Shown here piece by piece: positions 1 to 5,543 of a stretch of 5,938 nucleotides of DNA (position 1 is its first letter; the number at the start of each line of letters is the position of its first letter). The notes beneath the pieces are model-generated. The model did no database searches, was not told the origin of the DNA, and was given only the letters and a program-made list of their open reading frames with translations. Origin of the DNA: Anaerolineae bacterium (lineage in GTDB: Bacteria; Chloroflexota; Anaerolineae; B4-G1; SLSP01); the NCBI GenBank assembly GCA_016934645.1, contig JAFGSL010000717.1:1-5938 (forward strand), read 5' to 3'. The translations under genes and the position numbers were made by a program.

Positions 1-936
1 CCGCCGCTGTTCGAGCGGATCGCCGTGCAGGCGCAAGCCTGGGGCGACGCGACGCAACTCGGCTTCGTCGTCGGCGCAACGCAGCCGGAGGCATTGGCGA
101 TCGTGCGCGCGCTGGCGCCAGACCGCTGGATTCTTGCACCCGGCGTCGGCGCGCAGGGCGGCAATCTGGACGCGGCGCTCAGCGCCGGGCTGGATGCTCA
201 AGGCATCGGGATGATCGTGCCCGTTTCCCGTGCCGTCCTCTACGCAAAGGGGCCGCGAACCGTCGCGCAGGAACTACGTGATCAGATCAACCAAGCCCGT
301 TCAGACCTGACAGGTTGTGCAAACTGCGTTCGCCCGAAACCTGTCAGGTCTAAAACGGCCTTAATTCTAAACTTATTCGAGGCCGGCTGCATCAAGTTCG
401 GCGAATTCACATTGGCATCGGGTAAGACATCGCCTATTTACGTGGATTTGCGCCGCGTCATTTCCTTCCCGGAGGTCTTCCAGCGCGTTGTTGCGGCTTA
501 TACGGATGTGATGAATGACCTCACCTTCGATCACATTGCCGCAGTACCATATGCCGCGCTACCCGCTGCTGCCGCTGTCGCGCTGCAATTGGGACGCCCG
601 ATGATCTATCCGCGCAAGGAAGTCAAGGCGCATGGGACAGGCCAAGCTATCGAAGGTGCATTCGAGCCGGATCAGATCGCCGTCACCATCGAGGACGTTA
701 TCACCAGTGGGGACAGCATCGTCACCGCAGTTCAGAAGATGCAAGACGCAGGACTCAAGGTGCAGGATGTTGTCGTCCTCGTGGATCGAGAACAGGGCGG
801 ACGAGCGGCCTTGGCGGAAAAGGGGCTACGCCTCCACACCGTACTCACGATTGGACAGATTCTCGAGACATTGCGGGACGAGAAGTGCATCTCCGAAGTC
901 ACGTTCGAAGAAGTGAAGCGTTATTTGGCGGCATGA
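1..936 (+). CDS. pyrFE: PyrF-PyrE fusion: OMP decarboxylase / orotate phosphoribosyltransferase (5' partial)
   Basis: This bifunctional enzyme makes UMP: orotate plus PRPP gives OMP, which is then decarboxylated. The frame is open from base 1, so the first GTG at 25 is internal and the N-terminal part of PyrF lies outside the window. Numbering from base 1, residues 1-100 are the C-terminal part of a type 2 OMP decarboxylase, with VVGAT, the PGVGAQGG phosphate-binding loop (about 47-54) and a closing S-R-A-V-L-Y segment. Residues 101-118 are a linker encoded by a perfect inverted repeat. Residues 119-311 are a full-length OPRT domain, with FGEFTLASGKTSPIYVDLR, the RKE-x-K-x-HG catalytic loop (about 205-212) and the PRPP motif EDVITSGDS (about 231-239). 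The order PyrF then PyrE is the reverse of eukaryotic UMP synthase. The TGA stop lies at the edge of the next repeat. Identification of both domains is secure. Confidence 0.95.
   Translation, partial: PPLFERIAVQAQAWGDATQLGFVVGATQPEALAIVRALAPDRWILAPGVGAQGGNLDAALSAGLDAQGIGMIVPVSRAVLYAKGPRTVAQELRDQINQARSDLTGCANCVRPKPVRSKTALILNLFEAGCIKFGEFTLASGKTSPIYVDLRRVISFPEVFQRVVAAYTDVMNDLTFDHIAAVPYAALPAAAAVALQLGRPMIYPRKEVKAHGTGQAIEGAFEPDQIAVTIEDVITSGDSIVTAVQKMQDAGLKVQDVVVLVDREQGGRAALAEKGLRLHTVLTIGQILETLRDEKCISEVTFEEVKRYLAA
303..351. repeat. Perfect 14-bp inverted repeat inside the pyrF-pyrE linker
   Basis: The left arm AGACCTGACAGGTT (303-316) is the exact reverse complement of 338-351, with a 21-nt loop. 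Each arm is itself nearly palindromic (ACCTG-A-CAGGT). The element stays in frame and encodes the linker residues between the two catalytic domains, so it interrupts neither fold. It looks like a dispersed palindromic element rather than a regulatory site. Its core resembles the hairpin at 4164-4194. Confidence 0.8.
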
Positions 937-1030
937 TTCGTAATTCAGCTACCCTTGCGAAGGTTTCTGAACCTTCGCAAGGGTTTGTATAGACATGATG
1001 CATAATTCGTGATTCGTAATTCGAAATTCG
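934..1030. repeat. ATTCGT-word repeat bracketing a hairpin, pyrFE/GNAT junction
   Basis: The 13-mer TGATTCGTAATTC occurs at 934-946, overlapping the pyrFE stop codon, and again at 1010-1022. The downstream copy sits in a run of related words (AATTCGT, GATTCGT, AATTCG, AAATTCG) reaching about 1030. The two copies bracket a 15-bp hairpin at 951-984. An upstream GTG at 1009 opens a reading frame through this repeat into the acetyltransferase, but it would translate only repeat sequence. Confidence 0.65.
951..984 (+). terminator. 15-bp perfect hairpin after pyrFE (possible terminator or palindromic repeat)
   Basis: Arms 951-965 (ACCCTTGCGAAGGTT) and 970-984 pair perfectly around a 4-nt TCTG loop, starting 15 nt after the pyrFE stop. 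The sequence that follows is TTGTAT, only a weak T-tract, so intrinsic termination would be partial at best. The arms are internally palindromic (CCTT-GCG-AAGG), like other repeats in this window. It may therefore be a dispersed element that also attenuates transcription. Confidence 0.5.
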
Positions 1031-1044
1031 CCGGAGGAATAGCA

Positions 1045-1515
1045 ATGGAAATCCGTTTAGCAACTTTGGCCGATGCTGAAATTATCTCCGCACTTAACGT
1101 GGATGTGCAGAATGTCCACGCGGAAGCACTGCCGCACATCTTCAAGCACATCTCGGATCCCGGCTTTGCCGTAACCTACATCACCGAACAACTGAACGAT
1201 CCCAACAACTACTTTTATATCGCCAACATCGACGGCGAAGACGCTGGCTACATTTTTGCGCACGTTGTACGACGACCGGAGAATGCCTATATGCACCCGT
1301 GGAACTATGTCTACATCAACCAAATCTCCGTCAAGCCAGCGTACCAGAGGCATGGCTGTGGCACGGCACTCATCCAGGCCGTGCGCGAGTTAGCAAAGGA
1401 ACAGGGTATCACAACCGTCGCCGTCGACACGTGGTTTTTCAACGAGAAAGCGCAAACGTTCTTTGCCAGCCAAGGCCTCACCATGTTCAACCAGCGGATG
1501 TGGACAGAAGTCTAG
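1045..1515 (+). CDS. GNAT-family N-acetyltransferase
   Basis: This 156-residue cytoplasmic protein has the single-domain GNAT fold and should transfer an acetyl group from acetyl-CoA to an amine; the substrate cannot be told. The N-terminus MEIRLATLADAEII is the usual first strand and helix. Strand beta-4 (YINQISVKPAYQ) leads into the pyrophosphate-binding motif QRHGCG (101-106), the Q/R-x-x-G-x-G/A signature. The second acetyl-CoA motif is N133-E-K-A-x-x-F-F-x-x-x-G-L. The start at 1045 is chosen because GGAGG (1033-1037) lies 7 nt upstream; an upstream GTG at 1009 would only add repeat-encoded residues. Neighbours are pyrimidine genes on the same strand, but repeat-filled junctions on both sides make shared transcription uncertain. 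A protein or small-molecule acetylase are both possible. Confidence 0.9.
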   Translation: MEIRLATLADAEIISALNVDVQNVHAEALPHIFKHISDPGFAVTYITEQLNDPNNYFYIANIDGEDAGYIFAHVVRRPENAYMHPWNYVYINQISVKPAYQRHGCGTALIQAVRELAKEQGITTVAVDTWFFNEKAQTFFASQGLTMFNQRMWTEV

Positions 1516-1583
1516 GTTAAAAGTTGCACGTTGAAGGTGACGAGTTATCCGCTCATGCACTTACAACTTTCAACCTGTAACCT
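1514..1583. repeat. Imperfect inverted repeat of AAGTTG/GTTGAA words, GNAT/merR junction
   Basis: Arms 1514-1538 and 1559-1583 pair at 19 of 25 positions around a 20-nt loop. Each arm is made of reiterated AGGTTA, AAGTTG and GTTGAAG-like words. The left arm starts within the TAG stop of the acetyltransferase. The same word family recurs after pyrK at 4227-4306, so the two junctions carry related elements. Termination is possible, but there is no clear T-tract. Confidence 0.6.
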
Positions 1584-1593
1584 CCAACTCGAC

Positions 1594-1611
1594 GTAGGAC
1601 TAATTTCCTAC
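1594..1611. promoter_or_regulatory. GTAGGA-N6-TCCTAC dyad upstream of the merR -35
   Basis: A perfect 6-bp dyad with a 6-nt spacer ends one base before the -35 hexamer at 1612. Its size and position fit an operator or activator site, and it is distinct in composition from the junction repeats. No protein can be assigned to it. Short dyads also arise by chance, so this is tentative. Confidence 0.3.
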
Positions 1612-1642
1612 TTGACTCTGACGTTACGTGATAGTGTATACT
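1612..1642 (+). promoter_or_regulatory. MerR-type promoter with 19-nt spacer and overlapping dyad
   Basis: The -35 TTGACT (1612-1617) and -10 TATACT (1637-1642) are near consensus but separated by 19 nt instead of 17. MerR-family activators act on just such over-long spacers by twisting the DNA. A dyad fills the spacer: ACTCTGACGT (1615-1624), a central T, and ACGTGATAGT (1626-1635), pairing at 8 of 10 positions. Transcription would start near 1649, just before the ribosome-binding site at 1653-1659. The regulator gene follows directly, so autoregulation is the natural reading. Because merR overlaps pyrD, this promoter should also serve pyrD and probably pyrK. Confidence 0.7.
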
Positions 1643-1664
1643 GTTGAGCGTCAAGGAGGAAAAC

Positions 1665-2435
1665 GTGAAAGCCTATACGGTGAACCAATTGGCAAAAATG
1701 GCCGGGGTAAGCGTGCGCACGCTCCACCATTACGACCACATCGGGCTGCTGAAGCCGTCGTCCCGAACCGCGGCGGGCTACCGGCTGTATGAACGGCAAG
1801 AGCTGCTGCGTTTGCAGCAAATCTTGTTCTTCAGGGAGCTGGATGTGCCGTTGGATGAAATTCACCGCATCCTGGACGATCCGGAGTTCGACCAAGTACG
1901 CGCTCTGCAACAACACCGGACGCAACTAGAGCAACAAGTAACTCGGCTGACACGCCTCCTGGACACACTGGACAAAACACTATCAAGTTTGACGGAGGAT
2001 GATATGACACTGACAGACGAAGACCTTTATGCTGGCTTTACCCCTGAACAGCGGGAACGTTACGACCGTGAGGTCGCCGAGATGTACGACCCAGAGCTGG
2101 TGAAACTCTCGCAGCAGCGACTTCGCAAGCTGACCAAACAGCAATGGCAAGCGGTCAAAGCTGAAGGCGACGCCGTCACGCGCGCCATCGCAGAGCTGGC
2201 GGACGCTGCGCCGGAATCCCCGGAGGTGCAGACGCTCATCGCCCGGCATCACGCCTGGATCGAGAACTTCTATCCGGCGAATGCCGAAATCTACCGGGGC
2301 TTAGGGCACGGGTATGCAGAACACCCGGAGTTCCACGCCTTCTACGAGAAGTACAAGCCTGGCCTGGCCGACTTTATGTGCGCGGCGATGACGATCTATG
2401 CTGACACGGTTTTGTCGGGAAGAACAGAAGCTTAA
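1665..2435 (+). CDS. MerR-family transcriptional regulator with TipAS ligand-binding domain
   Basis: This 256-residue DNA-binding regulator has an N-terminal MerR winged helix. Its recognition region is [20 protein letters not shown] (5-24), followed by the wing motif IGLLKPS with GYRLY (38-42). A long helix at about 75-108, rich in Q, L and R, is the usual antiparallel dimerisation coiled coil. Residues 118-250 match the TipAS antibiotic-recognition domain: [46 protein letters not shown]. TipAL of Streptomyces captures thiopeptides through a cysteine in this domain. Here the FYP-A-N stretch has no cysteine and the only Cys is residue 239, so a different or non-covalent ligand is likely. The GTG start at 1665 is favoured by AAGGAGG (1653-1659); a TTG at 1644 would precede that site. 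The stop TAA shares its last A with the pyrD ATG (TAATG), so the two are translationally coupled. Control of its own promoter and of pyrD-pyrK is inferred. Confidence 0.92.
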   Translation: MKAYTVNQLAKMAGVSVRTLHHYDHIGLLKPSSRTAAGYRLYERQELLRLQQILFFRELDVPLDEIHRILDDPEFDQVRALQQHRTQLEQQVTRLTRLLDTLDKTLSSLTEDDMTLTDEDLYAGFTPEQRERYDREVAEMYDPELVKLSQQRLRKLTKQQWQAVKAEGDAVTRAIAELADAAPESPEVQTLIARHHAWIENFYPANAEIYRGLGHGYAEHPEFHAFYEKYKPGLADFMCAAMTIYADTVLSGRTEA

Positions 2436-3355
2436 TGCCCAATTTGACGTGTGATCTGCTCGGTTTAACCTTGCGCAATCCCATTGTGTTGGCTTCCGGC
2501 ATCCTCGGCACGAGCGCTGACCTGCTGGAGCGAGCAGCACTTGCCGGCGCGGGGGCCGTCACGGCGAAAAGCTGTGGCCCAGCACCTCGCGCCGGACATC
2601 CCAACCCCGTCGCTGTGGACTGGGGCCACGGCCTGCTCAACGCCATCGGCTTGAGCAATCCCGGCGCCGAAGAGGAAGCACAGATGCTGGTGGAGACACG
2701 CGCGCGGCTGGAGCCGCTCAGCGTTGCGCTCATCGCCAGCATCTTCGCCGGGACGGTGATGGAATTCGGCGACGTGGCACGCACGGTCGCGACGGCGCAG
2801 CCACATTGCATCGAGGTCAATATCTCGTGCCCCAACGTCGCCGATGAGTTAGGGACACCATTCGCGGCCTCGTGTGAGAGCGCCGCGGCTGTCACGGAGG
2901 CGGTGAAGCGCCATACGGGCAACATTCCCATCAGCGTCAAACTCGCCCCGAACGTGCCGAATATCGGGCGCATCGCCGCTGCCGTCGTCGAAGCCGGTGC
3001 CGACGCCATCACCGCGGTCAACACCATGCCGGGGATGCTCATCAATGCCGAGGCGGGACGTCCGGTGCTCTCCAACCGCACCGGCGGCGTATCCGGACCG
3101 GCGCTCAAGCCCATCGCGCTGCGCTGCGTCTACGAGATCGCGCGCACGGTGCGTGTTCCCATCATCGGGACAGGCGGCATCACCACCGGACGCGATGCGG
3201 CGGAAATGCTTATGGCAGGCGCGACCGCCGTCGGCGTTGGGTCGGCAGTGTGGACGCGCGGTGTCGAAGCACTAGGCGACATCGCGGCGGAACTGGCGGC
3301 GTTTATGGAGAATGAAGGATACAGAAATCTGGACGCTATACGAGGTATAGCTTAG
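2435..3355 (+). CDS. pyrD: Dihydroorotate dehydrogenase, class 1B catalytic subunit
   Basis: This 306-residue FMN enzyme oxidises dihydroorotate to orotate, the fourth step of pyrimidine synthesis, in the cytoplasm. It is a TIM barrel of normal family length. Visible motifs are NPIVLASG at the N-terminus, K45 in TAKS, the catalytic-base loop NISCPN with Cys132, VKLAPN with K169, AVNTMPG (194-200), the flavin loop [10 protein letters not shown] (217-226) and the phosphate-binding GTGGI (245-249). A cysteine base marks class 1, and the SVKLAPNV and [10 protein letters not shown] segments are closest to class 1B, which works with the PyrK electron-transfer subunit encoded just downstream. The ATG overlaps the merR stop by one base and the nearest GGGAAG (2417-2422) is too distant, so translation probably depends on coupling with merR. 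Confidence 0.96.
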   Translation: MPNLTCDLLGLTLRNPIVLASGILGTSADLLERAALAGAGAVTAKSCGPAPRAGHPNPVAVDWGHGLLNAIGLSNPGAEEEAQMLVETRARLEPLSVALIASIFAGTVMEFGDVARTVATAQPHCIEVNISCPNVADELGTPFAASCESAAAVTEAVKRHTGNIPISVKLAPNVPNIGRIAAAVVEAGADAITAVNTMPGMLINAEAGRPVLSNRTGGVSGPALKPIALRCVYEIARTVRVPIIGTGGITTGRDAAEMLMAGATAVGVGSAVWTRGVEALGDIAAELAAFMENEGYRNLDAIRGIA

Positions 3356-3359
3356 CGCT

Positions 3360-3418
3360 CGTGATGCGTGGTACGTGATACGTGAACAGATTTCACGTAT
3401 CACGCATCACGTTTCACG
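3360..3418. repeat. Long hairpin of CGTGAT/ACGTGA words, pyrD/pyrK junction
   Basis: Arms 3360-3386 and 3392-3418 pair at 23 of 27 positions around a 5-nt loop; the 13 loop-proximal pairs (CGTGATACGTGAA) are perfect. The arms reiterate the word CGTGAT/ACGTGA. It begins 5 nt after the pyrD stop and ends 20 nt before the pyrK start. A GTG at 3375 opens a frame through it into pyrK, but that extension would consist of repeat-encoded residues. In RNA it could attenuate transcription or stabilise the upstream message. Confidence 0.7.
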
Positions 3419-3437
3419 TCACAGCAAGGATATCGTT

Positions 3438-4238
3438 ATGCACCAAACCTTTACCATTACCGAAATCCACATAGAAAATTACCGGACAAAGACCTTCATC
3501 TTCGACAGGGCACTGCCTGAGGCGCAGCCAGGGCAATACGTGATGGCATGGCTGCCGGACGTGGGCGAGAAACCGTTCAGTATCGCGGGCAACGATCCGC
3601 TAGCGCTGATGGTCGTTGCTGTGGGACCGTTCAGTGAAGCGTTGTACAGGCTAGATGTGGGCGATCGTGTGTGGGTGCGCGGCCCGCTCGGGCAAGGCTT
3701 CGCGCTGCGTGGACAGCATCATCTGCTCGTGGGCGGTGGCTACGGCGTTGCGCCGCTGCTCTTCCTGGCGCGGACGGTGCTGGCTGCCGGACATACGGTC
3801 GAGGTCTGCATCGGTGCGCGGACGGCGGAAGATGTGCTGCTGGCGGGGAACTTTATATCAACGGATTTAACGAATTTTAACGGATTGGGAAAACGAAAAT
3901 CCGTTTCATCCGTTCAATCCGTTGAGAAAGTACATATCACAACGGAGGACGGCACGCTTGGGGAGCGCGGATTGGTTACACAGGCGGTCGAGGCCACGAT
4001 TGCAGCGCGCCGTCCGGACTGTGTCTACGCCTGCGGACCGGTTCCCATGCTCACGGTGTTGGCCCAGCAATGTCAGGCACATAATCTGCCCCACCAATTT
4101 TCGTGGGAAGCACATCTGCGCTGTGGGATGGGGATCTGCGGCAGTTGTGAGCTAGACACACAAACCCGGCAGGTGGCAAACATTCCTGCCGGGTGGCTGG
4201 TGTGTAAGGACGGGCCCGTTCACATTGTTGCAAGTTAA
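3438..4238 (+). CDS. pyrK: Dihydroorotate dehydrogenase electron-transfer subunit (PyrK), with repeat-encoded insertions
   Basis: This 266-residue FAD and [2Fe-2S] protein passes electrons from PyrD to NAD+. The FAD-binding barrel (about 1-92) has PGQYV and KPFSIA (45-50), the RPFSI-type flavin motif. The NAD-binding fold has LLVGGGYGVAPLLFLA (96-111), TTEDGTLGERGLVT (168-181) and VYACGPVPML (196-205). The cluster ligands are Cys229, 234, 237 and 256 (C-x4-C-x2-C-x18-C) in LRCGMGICGSC and WLVCKDGPV. The last spacing is longer than the x14 I recall for Lactococcus PyrK. Residues 141-163, between VLLAGNF and VHITTEDG, are unlike PyrK and are encoded by a palindrome. Residues 243-253 lie on a second hairpin, and the final VAS plus stop fall in a third repeat. 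The start at 3438 follows AAGGA (3426-3430) at 7 nt. It is intact and probably functional despite the insertions. Confidence 0.95.
   Translation: MHQTFTITEIHIENYRTKTFIFDRALPEAQPGQYVMAWLPDVGEKPFSIAGNDPLALMVVAVGPFSEALYRLDVGDRVWVRGPLGQGFALRGQHHLLVGGGYGVAPLLFLARTVLAAGHTVEVCIGARTAEDVLLAGNFISTDLTNFNGLGKRKSVSSVQSVEKVHITTEDGTLGERGLVTQAVEATIAARRPDCVYACGPVPMLTVLAQQCQAHNLPHQFSWEAHLRCGMGICGSCELDTQTRQVANIPAGWLVCKDGPVHIVAS
3858..3925. repeat. AACGGATT-word inverted repeat inserted in frame in pyrK
   Basis: The left arm 3858-3886 and right arm 3898-3925 are imperfect reverse complements around an 11-nt loop. The outer 10 bases (TCAACGGATT) and inner 8 bases (AACGGATT) pair exactly. Each arm reiterates the word AACGGATT or ATCCGTT about three times. 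The element encodes PyrK residues 141-163, between a strand-ending VLLAGNF and the conserved VHITTEDG, where PyrK proteins normally have a short loop. The hexamer ATATCA occurs on both sides (3855-3860, 3934-3939), which may be chance. Confidence 0.75.
4164..4194. repeat. Perfect 10-bp inverted repeat in the pyrK iron-sulphur loop
   Basis: ACCCGGCAGG (4164-4173) pairs exactly with 4185-4194 around an 11-nt loop. It encodes residues 243-253, between the third and fourth cluster cysteines, the variable part of the domain. Its core ACCCGGCAGGT differs from the ACCTGACAGGT core of the hairpin at 303-351 at two positions. Both changes are matched by complementary changes in the opposite arm, which suggests one family. 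Confidence 0.55.
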
Positions 4239-4306
4239 AGGTTGAAAGTTGCAAGTTGGCAAGAAAAACGAAATAACTTGAAACCTGCAACTCGAAACTT
4301 TCAACC
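4227..4306. repeat. AAGTTG-word inverted repeat between convergent pyrK and amidohydrolase (possible bidirectional terminator)
   Basis: GGTTGAAAGTTGCAAGTTG (4240-4258) pairs with 4288-4306 at 17 of 19 positions. GTTGCAAGTT occurs at 4227-4236 and 4248-4257, and the first copy supplies the last PyrK codons and part of its TAA stop. Both flanking genes end here on opposite strands, so a hairpin could terminate transcription from both sides. There is an A-rich loop rather than strong flanking T-tracts. It belongs to the same word family as 1514-1583. Confidence 0.6.
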
Positions 4307-4313
4307 CAAGCTT

Positions 4314-5450
4314 CTACGACTCCTGAAAGACGAGTTGGCCCTCTCCGTATGCGGCAACCGGGTAGTTCTCCAGCGCAAACGGATCACCGTTCCAGCAGAC
4401 GAGGGACGCCCACTTGCCCGGTTCGAGCGTGCCGAGGACGTCGGCGACGCCGAGGATTTCCGCATTCTTGCGAGTAATGATCTCCAGCGCCTGCTGCTTG
4501 CTAAAGCCCATCCGCAGGAACCAACGCAGCTCGAAGAACAACATCTTCTGCATAATCACCGGATGGTCAGTCATTAGGCCGAACTCCACGCCGGATTCGA
4601 TCAGGTACTTGATGTTGCGCCAGTTTTCGTGCTTCAGTTCGACTTTGTAAGCCAGTGAATCCATCGGGCCGTAGATAACGGGGATACCACGGGCTTTGAG
4701 TTCGCGGTAAATTTCCACTTCATGCACGTCGCAGGTGTGTTCCACGGTGACTTTCAGCCCAAACTCATCCACAAAACGCAGCAGGGCTGCAATATCGTCG
4801 CTCTTGTGGACATGGACACGTAGCCGATCTGCCCCCACCAAAAGCGACTTGAGGATGATCTCTTCGGCGGTGTAGGTGACATCGGCGTCTTCCTTGGCCT
4901 GCTCTTTCGCCATTTTCTGTCGCACGTCGTGCAGCTTGGCGCGCAGGATCGCCAGCGCGCCCATGCGGGTGAAAGGGCGCGTGCCCTTCCACTCGCGGGT
5001 AGACATCGGGTTGTAGCCGAAGGCCGCCTTGATCCCTGCGCGGCGGATCAGCGCGACGTTCGTGTTTTTGCCGTAGTTGCGGATGACGGCGGAATTGCCA
5101 CCGATGATGTTGCCGCTGCCAGGCACCACGCACGAGTACAACACGCCAGACTCGATGGAGTCCACGAAACCGTGGTCATCCATCTGGATTGAATCCAGCG
5201 CGTCGGCGTGGGCCAGCATCGCGTCCATGCGCTCGTTCGTCTCCGATTCAGCCGAAGGTTCGCCCGCGCGGACCATACCGATGTGGCTGTGCCCGTCAAT
5301 GAACGCCGGCGTGATGACAGGGTATTCGCCTACCAGCGTCCCCGCCGGTTCTGCCGTGATGCTGGCGACGGTGGTGCCGTCCATATTGACGTAGACGTTT
5401 TCAAGAACGTCAGTCCCGGTGTATACGATGTGTCCAAGAATTGAGTTCAT
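4314..5450 (-). CDS. Metal-dependent amidohydrolase (imidazolonepropionase-like), substrate unknown
   Basis: This 378-residue cytoplasmic TIM-barrel hydrolase of the amidohydrolase superfamily has no signal peptide. The N-terminal strand-rich segment (MNSILGHIVYTG, then VITPAFIDGHSHIG at 45-58) gives the first metal ligands H54 and H56. Further likely ligands are H213 or H215 in VHVHK, H238 in VEHT and D295 in MTDHP. The C-terminal KNAEILGVADVLGTLEPGKWASLVCWNGDPF is the usual closing signature, returning the chain to the small beta domain. The set fits imidazolonepropionase-like deaminases and hydrolases, but the TIM barrel has no feature that names a substrate. The ATG at 5450 follows AAGGA (5461-5457) at 6 nt. 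It is transcribed away from guaB and towards pyrK. A dihydroorotase role would suit the pyr cluster, but the glycine-rich GSGNIIGGNS region and overall pattern do not look like PyrC. Confidence 0.87.
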   Translation of the reverse strand: MNSILGHIVYTGTDVLENVYVNMDGTTVASITAEPAGTLVGEYPVITPAFIDGHSHIGMVRAGEPSAESETNERMDAMLAHADALDSIQMDDHGFVDSIESGVLYSCVVPGSGNIIGGNSAVIRNYGKNTNVALIRRAGIKAAFGYNPMSTREWKGTRPFTRMGALAILRAKLHDVRQKMAKEQAKEDADVTYTAEEIILKSLLVGADRLRVHVHKSDDIAALLRFVDEFGLKVTVEHTCDVHEVEIYRELKARGIPVIYGPMDSLAYKVELKHENWRNIKYLIESGVEFGLMTDHPVIMQKMLFFELRWFLRMGFSKQQALEIITRKNAEILGVADVLGTLEPGKWASLVCWNGDPFALENYPVAAYGEGQLVFQES

Positions 5451-5507
5451 GAGTATTCCTTCCTATGTAAGTGATTTTTAGATTGATGTTACTGACCTTA
5501 TTCTTAC

Positions 5508-5535
5508 ATTGTACGCCAAAGTGCTAGTTAGCCAA
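5508..5535 (-). promoter_or_regulatory. Candidate sigma-70 promoter for the amidohydrolase
   Basis: On the minus strand, TTGGCT (5535-5530) and TACAAT (5513-5508) are separated by 16 nt. This would start transcription near 5501, about 50 nt before the ATG at 5450. The -10 is good and the -35 moderate. It lies back to back with the guaB promoter candidate. Confidence 0.45.
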
Positions 5536-5543
5536 GTTTACAG

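Noticed and set aside
965..993. Possible promoter for the acetyltransferase (TTCTGA, 17 nt, TATAGA)
   Set aside because: The -35 is poor and overlaps the hairpin loop and arm, so it is too weak to annotate.
1009..1044. Upstream GTG start extending the acetyltransferase by 12 residues
   Set aside because: The extension is translated from the ATTCGT repeat, and GGAGG at 1033-1037 places the start at 1045.
2374..3114. Long open frame (246 codons) on the minus strand opposite pyrD
   Set aside because: Its product is low-complexity, rich in A, S and P, with no recognisable motif, while the + strand is unmistakable PyrD. It is a shadow of high-G+C codons.
3375..3437. Upstream GTG start extending PyrK by 21 residues
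   Set aside because: The added residues come from the hairpin arms; AAGGA at 3426-3430 and the PyrK N-terminus support 3438.
303..4306. CRISPR array
   Set aside because: The repeats are short, mirrored and of different sequence at each site; there are no regularly spaced identical direct repeats or spacers, and no cas genes.
4314..5450. Dihydroorotase (pyrC) as identity of the amidohydrolase
   Set aside because: The location is tempting, but the sequence follows the imidazolonepropionase-like pattern, and I see no dihydroorotase-type carboxylated-lysine segment.
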